From assembly GCA_012184525.1 (NCBI GenBank), contig WOFQ01000049.1:62001-126000 (forward strand): a DNA stretch of 64,000 nucleotides. The letters run 5' to 3'. The position numbers and the translations under genes are program-made. Positions 44,749 to 54,037 of the stretch are shown piece by piece. How positions within the stretch are numbered: position 1 is the first letter of the stretch; every line of letters starts with the position of its first letter. The notes under the pieces were generated by a model, which did not search any database, was not told the DNA's origin, and was given only the letters and a program-made list of their open reading frames with translations. The DNA is from Xenoacremonium recifei (taxonomy: Eukaryota > Ascomycota > Sordariomycetes > Hypocreales > Nectriaceae).

Positions 44749-45725
44749 ATGGCCGATCTGCTAGTCTGGGACTACCATTGCAACAAGTGGTTCGAGACGC
44801 AGGAGGAGCGCCTTGAGCATAGTCTGTGTCTTCAGGTGAGAGGACAAGGCTGCTCCGTTACAATGATCTAACATTCGAAATAGGCTGAGATCGATCCCCG
44901 GGCCCTTCTAGCTTTGCTAACAGACCATGAACTTCGCCGTGGTCCGGAGCCAATGGCTTACAGCCCTCCTGGCCACCACGGTAACCATGGATGGCAAGAA
45001 AATACGGTTCCCAATGCCGTAGATCAAGACATCGGATCCCCGGACGAGACAGGCCGCAAAGACTCCTTCATACGCAACCCCGGACCGACCAAAAAGCGTC
45101 TTAAGAAGGTGCTCCTCTGGGAATGTCAACATCGAACCTGTTTGCGTTCGGACCGGCCGAGTACATTCGGCAGAAGGAATGATCTTTGGAAACATCATCA
45201 CATGCGTAGGTCTCCCTAGTACCCAACCTAGTTGCTGGTGCAGATTGCTAAGCCCTGTGTTTATTACCAGACATCATCTGTTATGAGCACTGCGAGTATT
45301 GCGGTGTTACGTTCAGAACAGCCAGACAGTATCAGGATTCAACAACTCACAAGTGTATTGGTTCAGGACCGAGTGCTCAACGCCTACATACCCTTGCGCG
45401 CAAGGACTTCTTTCGGAAAATTGCCAGAGATGAGTGTATTGACAAGACCATTATGGTACCTGAGCACGAGGCAGGTCGCGGCAAAAAGAGAGGAAGAAAA
45501 CAAAAACATCCCTATGAGGATGATGAAGAATGGGAGCCGATTCATCCTTGGCTACACTGGCCGACAAACGGGGGCACTTTGCCGTCCCCAGACACAGCAA
45601 GCGAAGTCTCGTTCGACTTCAACACCCCCCCACTCTATCCGGATCTTGACAGCAACAGCTTGGAGGGCTTGGGGGTTGCGTTTCCATCTCCGGCTCCGTC
45701 AACGGAGGAGAATCGAACTCTTTGA
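44749..45725 (+). CDS. C2H2-like zinc finger protein with AT-hook-like motif
   Basis: There are three exons: 44749-44835, 44884-45205 and 45271-45725, with introns of 48 and 65 nt. The protein is 287 aa. The start MADLLVWDYHCNKWFETQEE has a Cys/His pattern of a degenerate finger. A central finger-like unit (WECQHRTC, TFGRRNDLWKHHHMH) spans the second junction, followed by a second unit (CYEHCEYCGVTFRTARQYQD, TTHKC). A basic RGKKRGRKQK stretch resembles an AT-hook, followed by an acidic EDDEEWEP patch and a Ser/Pro-rich tail. This layout is common in fungal nuclear proteins of unknown role; DNA binding is inferred only from these motifs. Confidence 0.7.
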
Positions 45726-45932
45726 GGTTTGGCTTAGACTCCGAATGGGTGGCTCAAAAGAGAGTGAGGGTTGGACGCAACTTCTAACGATCTGGGAAAA
45801 AGGAGGGTCGGGGCATGGGGAGTTGGCGTTTCAGGGTTTCTACTCCGTAGTCAGTACCACGCGACTATTATGTTCGCCTCCATAATGGAGGAATTACCCT
45901 CCAAAAAAAAGTGTGTGTGGAGCAAAACTGTA

Positions 45933-46036
45933 TGTCGGTGGAGAGGCTCGAACTCTCGACCTTTGGATGTCCCTAGCCTACGGCTAAGTCATAGTGCATA
46001 TGAGACCAACGCTCTAACCAACTGAGCCACACCGAC
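45933..46036 (-). tRNA. tRNA-Met (CAT), elongator type, with 30-nt intron
   Basis: On the minus strand the acceptor stem is GTCGGTG pairing perfectly with CACCGAC, with discriminator A. The D arm is GCTCAGTTGGTTAGAGC, and the T arm is GAGAG-TTCGAGC-CTCTC. The anticodon loop is CTCATA-A, giving anticodon CAT, with the T-T mismatch at the base of the anticodon stem seen in eukaryotic elongator tRNA-Met. A 30-base intron (45998-45969) sits one base 3' of the anticodon, the canonical nuclear position. The mature exons total 74 bases. T runs follow the 3' end at 45925-45928 and 45902-45910 (as A on the plus strand), fitting Pol III termination. Confidence 0.92.
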
Positions 46037-46746
46037 ATGGGTCTTCTTTAAGACATGAATCGCGCTAATGGCATCTAAGAGCAAATTCTGCAAGGGGTGC
46101 GCAGATGGAAATTCTTGTATAGGGTAGTATGTAGTCAGTGGCCTCACCGAGAGAAATTCTTCCTTCTCCTTTGGTCTGTGGAAAGAGCTGTAAGAGATAC
46201 GTGCCTTTTGCTATGGGGTTTTTCCAAATTATTTTTTTTGCCCTGGTTGTGTCCAAGTTTAGTCGTTGGTACAACGGAATTGTGTTTGTACTCAGTCATC
46301 TTCTCACTCGACCTTGTTCGGCTTTCGAATCGTGGCGGACTGCTGAAGCTCCAAAGCGTAAATTGCCAGATTCTTGATAAAAACCGCCTTATGACTGCAA
46401 CAATCACCCAAATCCTCCGATTCCGAGCCTCAATTCACATCAGATGTCAAGCCATCAGCCCCCAAACAATCGTCAGGGATCAACTAGCTTTGTTGTTTCG
46501 GAGTTTTGACTTCGATCGCGTTCTAGTGCCCCGCCTCTTGTTTGGTGGTGGGGGTGGGAGCGCGATTTCTCCACGATCTCGCTATAAAATAGCCCGAGAT
46601 CAAGCCCCATCTTGCTGATATAGATTGAGGAGCGGTCTCAACCGCTTGCCTTTCCCTTCAAACGTTGAGCCTCTCGCAGAAACCTGATTGATTGATTGAA
46701 GTTGCACCTGAATTCACCTCCAGGTTGGACCTCCACGCGCTTCTCA
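46037..46746. other. Intergenic between tRNA and rhamnose mutarotase gene
   Basis: No gene is supported in this 700-base stretch. An AAATTATTTTTTTTGCCC T-rich run lies near 46228. The right part is the mutarotase promoter. Confidence 0.4.
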
Positions 46747-47161
46747 ATGGCATCCCAACCCACTGCTCGTCGCTTCGCCCAGATCGTCAAGCTCAAGCCG
46801 GAGCATCTGAATGAGTACAAGGCGGTACACGCCCGAGTGTGGCCGGATGTTCTCAAACAGATAAAGGAGTGCAACATCGAAGACTGTGATTCTCTCCTCC
46901 TTTACCTCCATACCAGATCTCTAACTGGCCGCAGACAGCATCTTCTACGACGACACAACCCACATCCTGTTTGCTTCATTCAAATATACAGGCTCAAACT
47001 ACGAGGCAGACATGAAAGCCATGGCTGCTAACCCGAGAGTACGGGAGTGGTGGGCGATGACGGATCAGTGGCAGCAGAGTATGGTTCCCGGAGCTGTCAG
47101 CTCGGAGGCAGGAGACCCGAGCTGGTGGAAGCCAGTCGAAGAAGTTTTCTACATGCAGTAG
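46747..47161 (+). CDS. L-rhamnose mutarotase (RhaM family)
   Basis: Exon 1 is 46747-46885 and exon 2 is 46935-47161, with a 49-nt intron (GTGATT, CTAAC, GCAG). The protein is 121 aa, near the usual family length of about 105-120. The family pattern is clear: RRFAQIVKLKPEHLNEYKAVHARVWPDVLKQIKEC, then IFYDDTTHILFASFKY, and NPRVREWWAMTDQWQQ near the end, closing with VEEVFYMQ. The enzyme interconverts the alpha and beta anomers of L-rhamnose in the cytosol and feeds rhamnose catabolism, as after pectin (rhamnogalacturonan) breakdown. No other rhamnose pathway gene is adjacent. Confidence 0.88.
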
Positions 47162-47880
47162 GCTCGAATACAAAGAGCAAATCAGTATCCAAGCCCGTTC
47201 TATGTCACCACGATCGATGTGTACGCGTCTAGCTGAGCCTCCTTGGAATGACCCAATTGCGAGAACCCTGCTCAACTACCACGTATTCAGCTTCACCTGC
47301 GTTCATCTCTAAGGAAGTGGCGCCAACAAGCGGCCAACCCTCTCCAGCAGCATATTGTTGGCGCGATGCTACTGCTAGTACTCCTGGAGAGCGTTCCCCA
47401 GGGCATATGACTGTTCTCTCGCGTGATTCTCATTTCCGAGCGCTCTTCGGCCGTCTTCGAGACCCTGGGCAGAGTCTAGGAGGTTTGTCGAGTTGATCGA
47501 GTATCGGGTATCGGCGATGTTCCGATGTCGTTGTCGAGGTGGGCTTACTTGACGCGGACTCGAAGGTGCATCCCGGGGCAATGGATACGGATGTCTTCTT
47601 GGTTACCTTCTATGATTCCAAGTTGTTGAACCGTGCCAAGTTCTTCCGCACCAACCGTGGTCGCTTCGGCTGCTTTCGTCATCTCAGTCGTAATCGTTAT
47701 CGTTGTTGTGGATGTTGTCTTTGTCGGTGTTGTCATCGTCGTTGCTGTCGCTGAAGTTATCGTTGTCTCTACCAGTTTGTGTTTCCGCGACTGCGCGGCA
47801 ATAGAGACCAGCTCCTGTCCTCTGGTCTCGGCTTCGCTAGGCAAGATGGATGGTTGTTCCGAATGTTGTGACTGCTGTAG

Positions 47881-48000
47881 AGTTGGTGGTAGAGTTGGTG
47901 GTAGAGTTGGTGGTAGAGTTGGTGGTAGAGTTGGTGGTAGAGTTGGTGGTAGAGTTGGTGGTAGAGTTGGTGGTAGAGTTGGTGGTAGAGTTGGCTGTAG
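47881..48000 (+). repeat. 12-bp minisatellite, ten copies
   Basis: The unit AGTTGGTGGTAG is repeated ten times in tandem; nine copies are identical and the last is AGTTGGCTGTAG. No stop occurs in most frames. Confidence 0.92.
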
Positions 48001-48022
48001 AGCTGTCTGCAGAGTTGGCTGT

Positions 48023-48124
48023 AGAGTTGACTGCTCTAGAGTCGGCTGCTCTAGAGTCGACTGTTCCAAAGTCGACTGTTCCAGAGTTGACTGTTCCAGA
48101 GTTGACTGCTCCAGAGTCTGCTCC
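48023..48124 (+). repeat. 15-bp minisatellite, six copies plus a partial
   Basis: Units of the type AGAGTTGACTGCTCT / AGAGTCGACTGTTCC are in direct tandem from 48023 to 48112, followed by a 12-base partial unit. The first half resembles the adjacent 12-bp unit, so the two arrays may share origin. Confidence 0.85.
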
Positions 48125-48869
48125 AGAGTCTGTACGAGCCGTCAGCACTTGACATACATTATTACATATGGTCCTATCTCGGCGGTCTGCTCTGTCTGTT
48201 CCTCTGCTTCGAGCTGTGAACACCTCCCCTCCAATCCACGTCACTCCGACGGTGACGCCCCAGCCTCTGCCTCAATCCCCTATGGGTAAGAAGCTGTCGA
48301 TGCGAAGATAGTACCCCCACTGCTGGTTTGTTGCTGGCTTTGAAGTCATGTACTGCGCCTCGAGGACTTTGGACCATTTATTTGCCTTCGTATGTTGAAC
48401 CCGTCTTGTAAATATGGACGGAACGCTTACGTCTCTGTGCGCTTGTTTGTATCGACCGTGCTCTCTTCGGGGGCGAGGAATCGATTGTAGATGCTGGGGC
48501 CAGAGGCCGTTTGCTGGATTGGAAGGGCGTCGTATCTGGGGCGAGACCTCTATGGGCCTGCGGTTCGGAAGACTCTCTATTCATGGCGAGAGATGTGCCT
48601 GTATGAACGAACAAGAAGGACAAATCTTGTATCGGTGTTCAGGGTGGTAAATGTAATACTTCTAGGCGCGAGAGCCTAGAGGCATCAAAAGGGGTAGCGG
48701 GTAAGAGAGAGATGATTGGCCACCTGTAGGCAGATAAGATAAGATGCGGCCCGGGCAGTTCCGTGGCTTAGCGCAACCTCCACATGTCCAGCCCACTGTT
48801 TAAACGCGGGGTGAAGCATCGTGGATGTCTTATTTTGACCAGCCATGAAACCATTGCCGAGCAGTTCAA

Positions 48870-49789
48870 CTATCCAGAGGTCACATCCAGACGAAAGTGG
48901 GGATGCTTGATGAGTTCCTCCGCTTTATATCGCATCTCAGGGTCGTAGGAGAAGACCTTGGATAGGTGATCGACCAACAATGAAGCCCCGAGTTCCGAAT
49001 CCGATATCCTCGGAACGATCCGAGCGTGGCATTCCCTTCTTATTCCTCCGAGTATCTCATGAAGTAGGTTCCCGCAGTACAGACCGCTGTTGGCTTCCAC
49101 AACATTAATTGAGCCGGTCGCGGCCAGGTAGGGCCTGAGGGGGGCACCATCGTCGACCATTGCAGCTTCGGGCTCCTCATCCACGTCCGCGACAGCCTCT
49201 CCTCGGCGGTTTACGAACAAAACCGATAGTTCATCCACAATGGCCCGCACCCGCTCCTCCGACCGCCGTGTCTCTTATAGACTCCACAACAGCTCGTCCG
49301 CTTCCTGGCCCACGGCGGCGACTCCATCCGTGTCGAACCTCGTCCCTCTCCACTCATCGGGAAGCTCGCCTAGCGCCTTGTCAATCTCTCCGCGCGTCGG
49401 CCGGACTGTCGTTATCGGTCGAAGAAGAGGTCGGGTGATGACCGAATATGGAACATGGCCCGGCCCAGTGTTTATATGCCCGAAACCTGGCTTGCGGATC
49501 GTCCCACGGCAACTTTCGGCGTCTAGTACGTTGATGGTATGCCGGGTGGTCGCTCTGGTGGCGGGCCGGTGGCTTTGAACAATTGATCAAGGTCGAAGAC
49601 ACAGACTTCGCTGCTGAAGACATTGGTGCTCGACGAGCATAATTCCAAGGGGACCACAATGTAGTCAGCTGCGTAGGGTCCTGGGGAGCCGTTCAGAATA
49701 GGTGCGAAGCGGAGCGGTTTGATGAGAACCAAACAGTGTTGACAGGTCATCTTTAGTCTGAGTAGGTCCGGACCTTGTACCGGGAACAC
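48870..49789 (-). pseudogene. Serine/threonine protein kinase (SRPK-like), RIP-like mutated copy
   Basis: Minus-strand pieces follow kinase order: YAADYIVVPLELCSS, VFDLDQLFKATGPPPERPPG (activation segment region), an APE-to-alphaF region, LGELPDEWRGTRFDTDG, and the C-lobe end LLVDHLSKVFSYDPEMRYKAEELIKHPHF. Stops interrupt it at 49525-49523 (TAG), 49474-49472 (TAA), 49414-49412 (TAA) and, after a frameshift near 49385, at 49277-49275 (TAA). The second stop lies where the family has the W of a DIWALG-like motif, as TGG to TAA would produce. Other family-typical residues are changed A to T and E to K, all fitting G-to-A transitions. That is the footprint of repeat-induced point mutation. The N-lobe was not identified. 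Confidence 0.65.
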
Positions 49790-50512
49790 AAGACAGATGA
49801 GCTAGCCGTTTGCTGCTCGACCACGGCAAAGAGACGAGACCCTGCGATGTAAAGATAGCTCCCTGTCACAGAACGCGTCTGATGTCCACATGCTTGGTCA
49901 TACACTGGCTGATCCGTGAGTCCCAAGGAATGGAATCAATTCGCCTGCTACCTTAAGCATCACAAAATTCTTGTCGAAAACCGTCTAGGAGAGCGGCATG
50001 GTGCCATATATCTCCCTCAACTGCTCCCAGGCGACGCTGTTCCCGTAGACCAGCTCTGCGACCCTCTTGCCAGCAAAAAGACTCTCTCTTGGTGGGGACA
50101 TGTGGTTAGGGTTGGGTTATGATTGAGCCCGGGGTTTGTGGTATATATATTGAAAACTGACATGCTGAAACCAGATGTAAGAACAAAAGGGACACAAGGG
50201 CCCTTGATGCCACACCTATGACTCCCGCCGCGGCCCAGGCGCTGAGGCGCAATAGCTGCGATGTAATTGGATGGACTCACATATCACCGCCTCCAAGGCG
50301 GCCTGCACCTGCACTAAGGCGCCCGGCACAGAGACGCCCTGAACCAACTCGGAGGCCAATGATCTGGTCTGCCCGGTCCGACATTATCCCCTATCATGTG
50401 ATGCTGTTTATGACTATTTATTCTGCCGGTCTTGTTTAAACTTAATCCTGTAAGCAACCTCAATCTTCCCAACCACTTGGCAGATTACAGCTCGCGCTAC
50501 TTAGCCTTCGTA
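49790..50512. other. Intergenic, no gene seen
   Basis: This may hold the decayed N-lobe of the kinase pseudogene on the minus strand and the upstream region of the F-box copy on the plus strand. Nothing could be firmly identified. Confidence 0.35.
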
Positions 50513-51358
50513 ATGCCGCTTTCAAGATTGCCTCCTGAGGTGCTACAAGAAATCTTTGAACATCTGGGCTCGTCTTTTTTCCGCGAGGATCTGGGCCGCC
50601 TCACAGTCAGGAAGCAGTGGTTCGACTTTGCGCTCCCTACGTTGTATAAGCACTTCACGATTTCTCGGAAAACCCTACGACTTTTGAAGTCCTCTGATAA
50701 TGACAGGATGCCTCTGCTAGAAGATCACGTGGAAACCCTTGATCTTATGCTGAATGGAAAGGAAGACCTCATGCCCAGGCCCTATCAAGATCGTTGGCCG
50801 AGTTTGAGGGTATTTCGGGAGCTCCTCATATCCGATCATTTCGAGATCTGGTTGCAAACTTTGGATCTTGACCTCGTCATACTTGCCTTGACCGCCTAAT
50901 ACTCCTGTAGATTGCATACATTACGGATATATGCCTTTGAGCGTCTCGATAGGGCTGACCTTAAAATGACAACAATGCAAGCTTTGCTCTCATTTGAGAA
51001 TCTCAGCGTTCTAGTTCTAAATCTACCGACAGGCTTTCTCAAAGCCAATGGCGACGGTCATTTTTGTCCAGCGGTCGGCGCTCTACTTGGTACCCTCAAA
51101 ACCCTGCACATTCGCTTGCACAACATCTGCCCTGATGTTCTGAAGCCACCGAATACTCATGAGAATCTGCGCATGAGCGAAGTGGTCGTCCGCCTGGGTC
51201 TGACGCCCGACAAGCCGGTGGGCGAGGAAACGTGGAAACTTCACTCCGAGAGTTGCAGTTCCCCAGGCGGAAATGTGCTCCAACTGGAAACGGACATGAA
51301 GGAACAGGCAAAAGCTCTCGTAGCCCAAATAAAGTCTCCCAGGATTTTCGCATCCTGA
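50513..51358 (+). pseudogene. F-box-like protein with an internal stop
   Basis: The start MPLSRLPPEVLQEIFEHLGS is an F-box-type motif, followed by EDLGRLTVRKQWFDFALPTL and leucine-rich segments (VETLDLML, LHTLRIYAFERL, LSVLVLNLP, LGTLKTLHIRLHN). The frame is open for 281 codons except for a TAA at 50897-50899, where the family typically has Gln, so CAA to TAA is likely. A branch/acceptor-like CTAATACTCCTGTAG follows, but no donor gives a frame-consistent intron, so nonsense is the better reading. F-box proteins act as substrate adaptors of SCF ubiquitin ligases. If a splice form rescues the frame, this would be a normal gene. Confidence 0.55.
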
Positions 51359-51599
51359 CCCATGGGGGGATAGGAACTCTGACTTTGAAAGAAGGTCACT
51401 GGACGTCTTGACCGGCAAGATTATGACACTGCACGACGATCAGGGGTGGGATGGAGACGTCAAGATGGCAGGAGGACTAGGCGCATTCTGGACAAGACCA
51501 CGCAGTCTCATTTTCCAAGATAATTAAGGTTGTGATAACAATATGACTGAGATTTCTTATTATTTTGTGACGAGGTATATCCCTGTGGCCACCATAAAT

Positions 51600-51704
51600 C
51601 CTGACCCTAATTATGACCAGAACCTTAACCATAACCCGAAAAGTAATACCCCTAAACCCGAATACCTAACTACCTATAACCTAAACCCTAAACCCTAAAC
51701 TTTA
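51600..51704. repeat. Interstitial telomere-like degenerate CCCTAA repeats
   Basis: About 100 bases hold variants of CCCTAA/ACCCTAA on the plus strand (GACCCTAATTATGACC, CCTTAACC, CCCCTAAACCC, CCTAACTACC), ending in three cleaner heptamers CCTAAACCCTAAACCCTAAA. Orientation is CCCTAA going right. Confidence 0.65.
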
Positions 51705-51965
51705 GGCTGGAAAGTTCACTCTGGGATTGCGGCTTGTTAAGCGCCTTGTCCATTGCCGCGTAATTTCACATCAACCCAGCTTCACGAAGGCTTTCCGAGA
51801 GCCTTCATTACTTACTCCTTCCGTCACCCTATATAGCCATTCAGGTGAATTCTTAATAAGGTCGCATCTTCTAGTTCTATGGTCAAACAGGCGGGAGCAC
51901 TCATACTTATATATATCCCTAACTCCTGTTATATATAACTGTTTCAGCCACTATAATATTTGACA

Positions 51966-52026
51966 GAGCTGCCTTCAGTAGCTGCGTCGGGAGAGACGGG
52001 TAAAGAGGAGCCTTCAGTTGCTAACT
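51966..52026 (+). repeat. Fragment similar to the 3' coding end of the LeuRS copy
   Basis: Bases 51985-52023 match 39858-39896 of the LeuRS copy at nearly all positions (CGTCGGGAGAGACGGG identical, then AAAGAG and GCCTTCAGTTGC). The segment just upstream repeats the same theme (GAGCTGCCTTCAGTAGCTG), giving a frame ELPSVAASGETGKEEPSVAN. It lies at the border of an AT-rich island. Confidence 0.6.
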
Positions 52027-52029
52027 GTT

Positions 52030-52370
52030 GCGTAAGAAGTAGGACTGAGCACTCAGTATATATAAAATAGAGTCTTAATTTTTCTAAGTAAATAAGCGTA
52101 TAAACCTCCTTTTGAGAGGGTAACTGAGTATTACCTGAGGTACTAAGTAATACTGTCCCTTAAGAGCTTATTTAAGCTTATTATTAATATTTAATTTAGA
52201 AGGGCATAGTTTAATAAGTTATATATAGTTATAGCTATAGGTAACTAGTTAACTACTTATATAAATAAGATAATATAATATCCTATAACTATAAGTAATT
52301 ATATATATAAGATTATATTATATAAGCAGAATAATCCCTTATTTTATAAAGGGCGTCACACCTAGAGATA
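52030..52370. repeat. AT-rich island
   Basis: About 340 bases consist almost wholly of A and T with dense TA dinucleotides (TATATAT, TTATATTATATAAG) and no open frame, in sharp contrast to the roughly 50% GC flanks. This is the usual look of RIP-degraded repeats in Pezizomycotina. Confidence 0.6.
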
Positions 52371-54037
52371 CCACCTCGCAGGGGATTGGCTGTGTGCCAT
52401 CCTGGATGACAGCCTCACTTTCAGGACGCGACAGACTAGTCGTGTGACGAACAATACGACGTGCATCAATAGTTTTGCAAAGGTTCTCCCGTTTTGAGGC
52501 CCCCCAAGTGCAACACGTCTAGCGGCCTGCGCCTGGGCCGCTTCTGCACAATGTGCTTGCTCATCACCACCTTGCTGCAACCCATCGGGGTGGCGCCCGC
52601 ATCGACCGCGTTCGAGGTCAGCCGCAAGCGTTGCCAAGACATTGAGATTCCGGAGGATCGTCCTCAAGAATGAGTCAACTTCTGGAAATAGTTTCATGAA
52701 TCATGCACTGCATCGGGCTGCTCAACAGACCGCCTCGCTCTGCTTCCTCAAGTTGGTATGGGCGAGTGCCAGATGGCAGTGTGTCCCGTCACAAGCACGA
52801 ATCACTACCCTGTCTGGTCTCGGCCAGAAACTTGTGGCGTCTCACTGCAGCACTGGCGTCGAGCAAAGCCACCTGCACAAACACGCCCTGCGCTAGTGAA
52901 CGGTGAGGCTGGCAGGCTGCAGGAGGGATACGTGGTCGATGTTTCCGCCACGTAATGGAAAGGGTGCAAATGCTGGTTGCGTCGATTATTCCGTCATAGA
53001 ATCTTCATTTGACGGACTGTTTCTTCCGGTGTCACTTGCACATCTCAAGATAGACGAGAAGGCTCTGACTGGGCTGAAGGGTATCACGTGATTCCATTCT
53101 CAACTCCATTTGATGCCCCCTGGCGAGACGATCCACAGCGTCTCGCCGCAATTACCGTCACGCGGAAGCCGAGTTGTGACTTGAGTCACTGCGGATCTGT
53201 TCTCGTCCTTTCATTTGGTCTCTGGGAGAGAACGAAGGAGTGCGGAATAGCCGTCGATGTGATCGCTTACACGCTCGTCCTATTGGGCCATTTCCACATA
53301 TCCACCCACCCTCCCGGTTTTGATGTAGCAAACAAATTCTCGATGCGGCCGCTTCCTTGTCCATCCACCCCGGACGAGGCGGCTTACAAAAGCGAGGCGG
53401 GCACGGAATACATGGGTAGTCTATTGGGTTGTTGCGCGTGAGGGGTATGCAGACGTCTCCACGTCGGTCAAGAGGCGCGGGTCCCAAGCTAGTGCCCAGC
53501 TTCACTTCCTCCAGAGGTATGTCTCTATTCTCGACCCTGCGGCTTGTTTGCCAAGAGAGACTACGCACTGCTTGTGACTTGCCTCTAGGCTCAGGGGGGC
53601 TGTGGATGGTGGGCGGACTTCCGGCTTTTCGAGAGAAAGCCCACCGATCTCGGAGGTTACGACGACATTGAGTAGTCTTCGCTGTATCATGGCTCCCACG
53701 TTGAGGGCTGGATTGCAGCAAATGGGACAAAGTGACCGCACTCAGTGGTGACAAAAAAATCAAAATCAAATTAGAGATGGATTTTGTGTTTTCTAGGTAA
53801 AATCCTCCCCTACCTCTATGTCCTTGAGAGTGGAACATTCCACTGAGAGGCATAGCACTTGACAGTACTTGGCATGCCCTCTGATTAATAAGTGACGCCA
53901 GACAAAGGCAAACGTTGCAAACCATCACCTCTTGCCCTCCAGGGCTAGAGAGGGAGACAAATGACCGATGTTTGCACCCTAAGATGCCCAAAACAAAATA
54001 TCGCTAATATAGGAGATGTTTCCCAGATCCTCCCGCC
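52371..54037. other. 1.7 kb without a supported gene
   Basis: A 277-codon frame on the minus strand (53158-53991) has no ATG at its start and no recognisable motif. Other frames are short. Nothing is called. Confidence 0.4.

Larger units (their letters stand above)
47162..48869. other. 1.7 kb dominated by minisatellites, no firm gene
   Basis: Both strands are open over the repeat block because the unit lacks stop codons, so the long frames here (174, 218 and 135 codons) are not evidence of genes. A minus-strand frame at 48378-48623 (KRPLAPASTIDSSPPKRARS, RRKRSVHIYKTGS) weakly resembles the N-terminal region of fungal FunK1-type kinases and may be a scrap of one. Confidence 0.4.

Noticed and set aside
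47545..48377. Long frames on both strands across the minisatellite
   Set aside because: The repeat unit lacks stops in nearly every frame, so openness is a by-product of the repeat.
48378..48623. Possible FunK1-type kinase N-terminal fragment (KRPLAPASTIDSSPPKRARS region)
   Set aside because: Resemblance is limited to a basic, low-complexity stretch; no kinase motif follows in any frame.
52362..52697. 111-codon minus-strand frame next to the AT-rich island
   Set aside because: No recognisable motif and alanine/arginine-rich composition typical of GC-rich shadow frames.
53158..53991. 277-codon open frame on the minus strand
   Set aside because: It starts at TTG rather than ATG, has no recognisable motif, low-complexity composition and no splice context; length alone is not enough.
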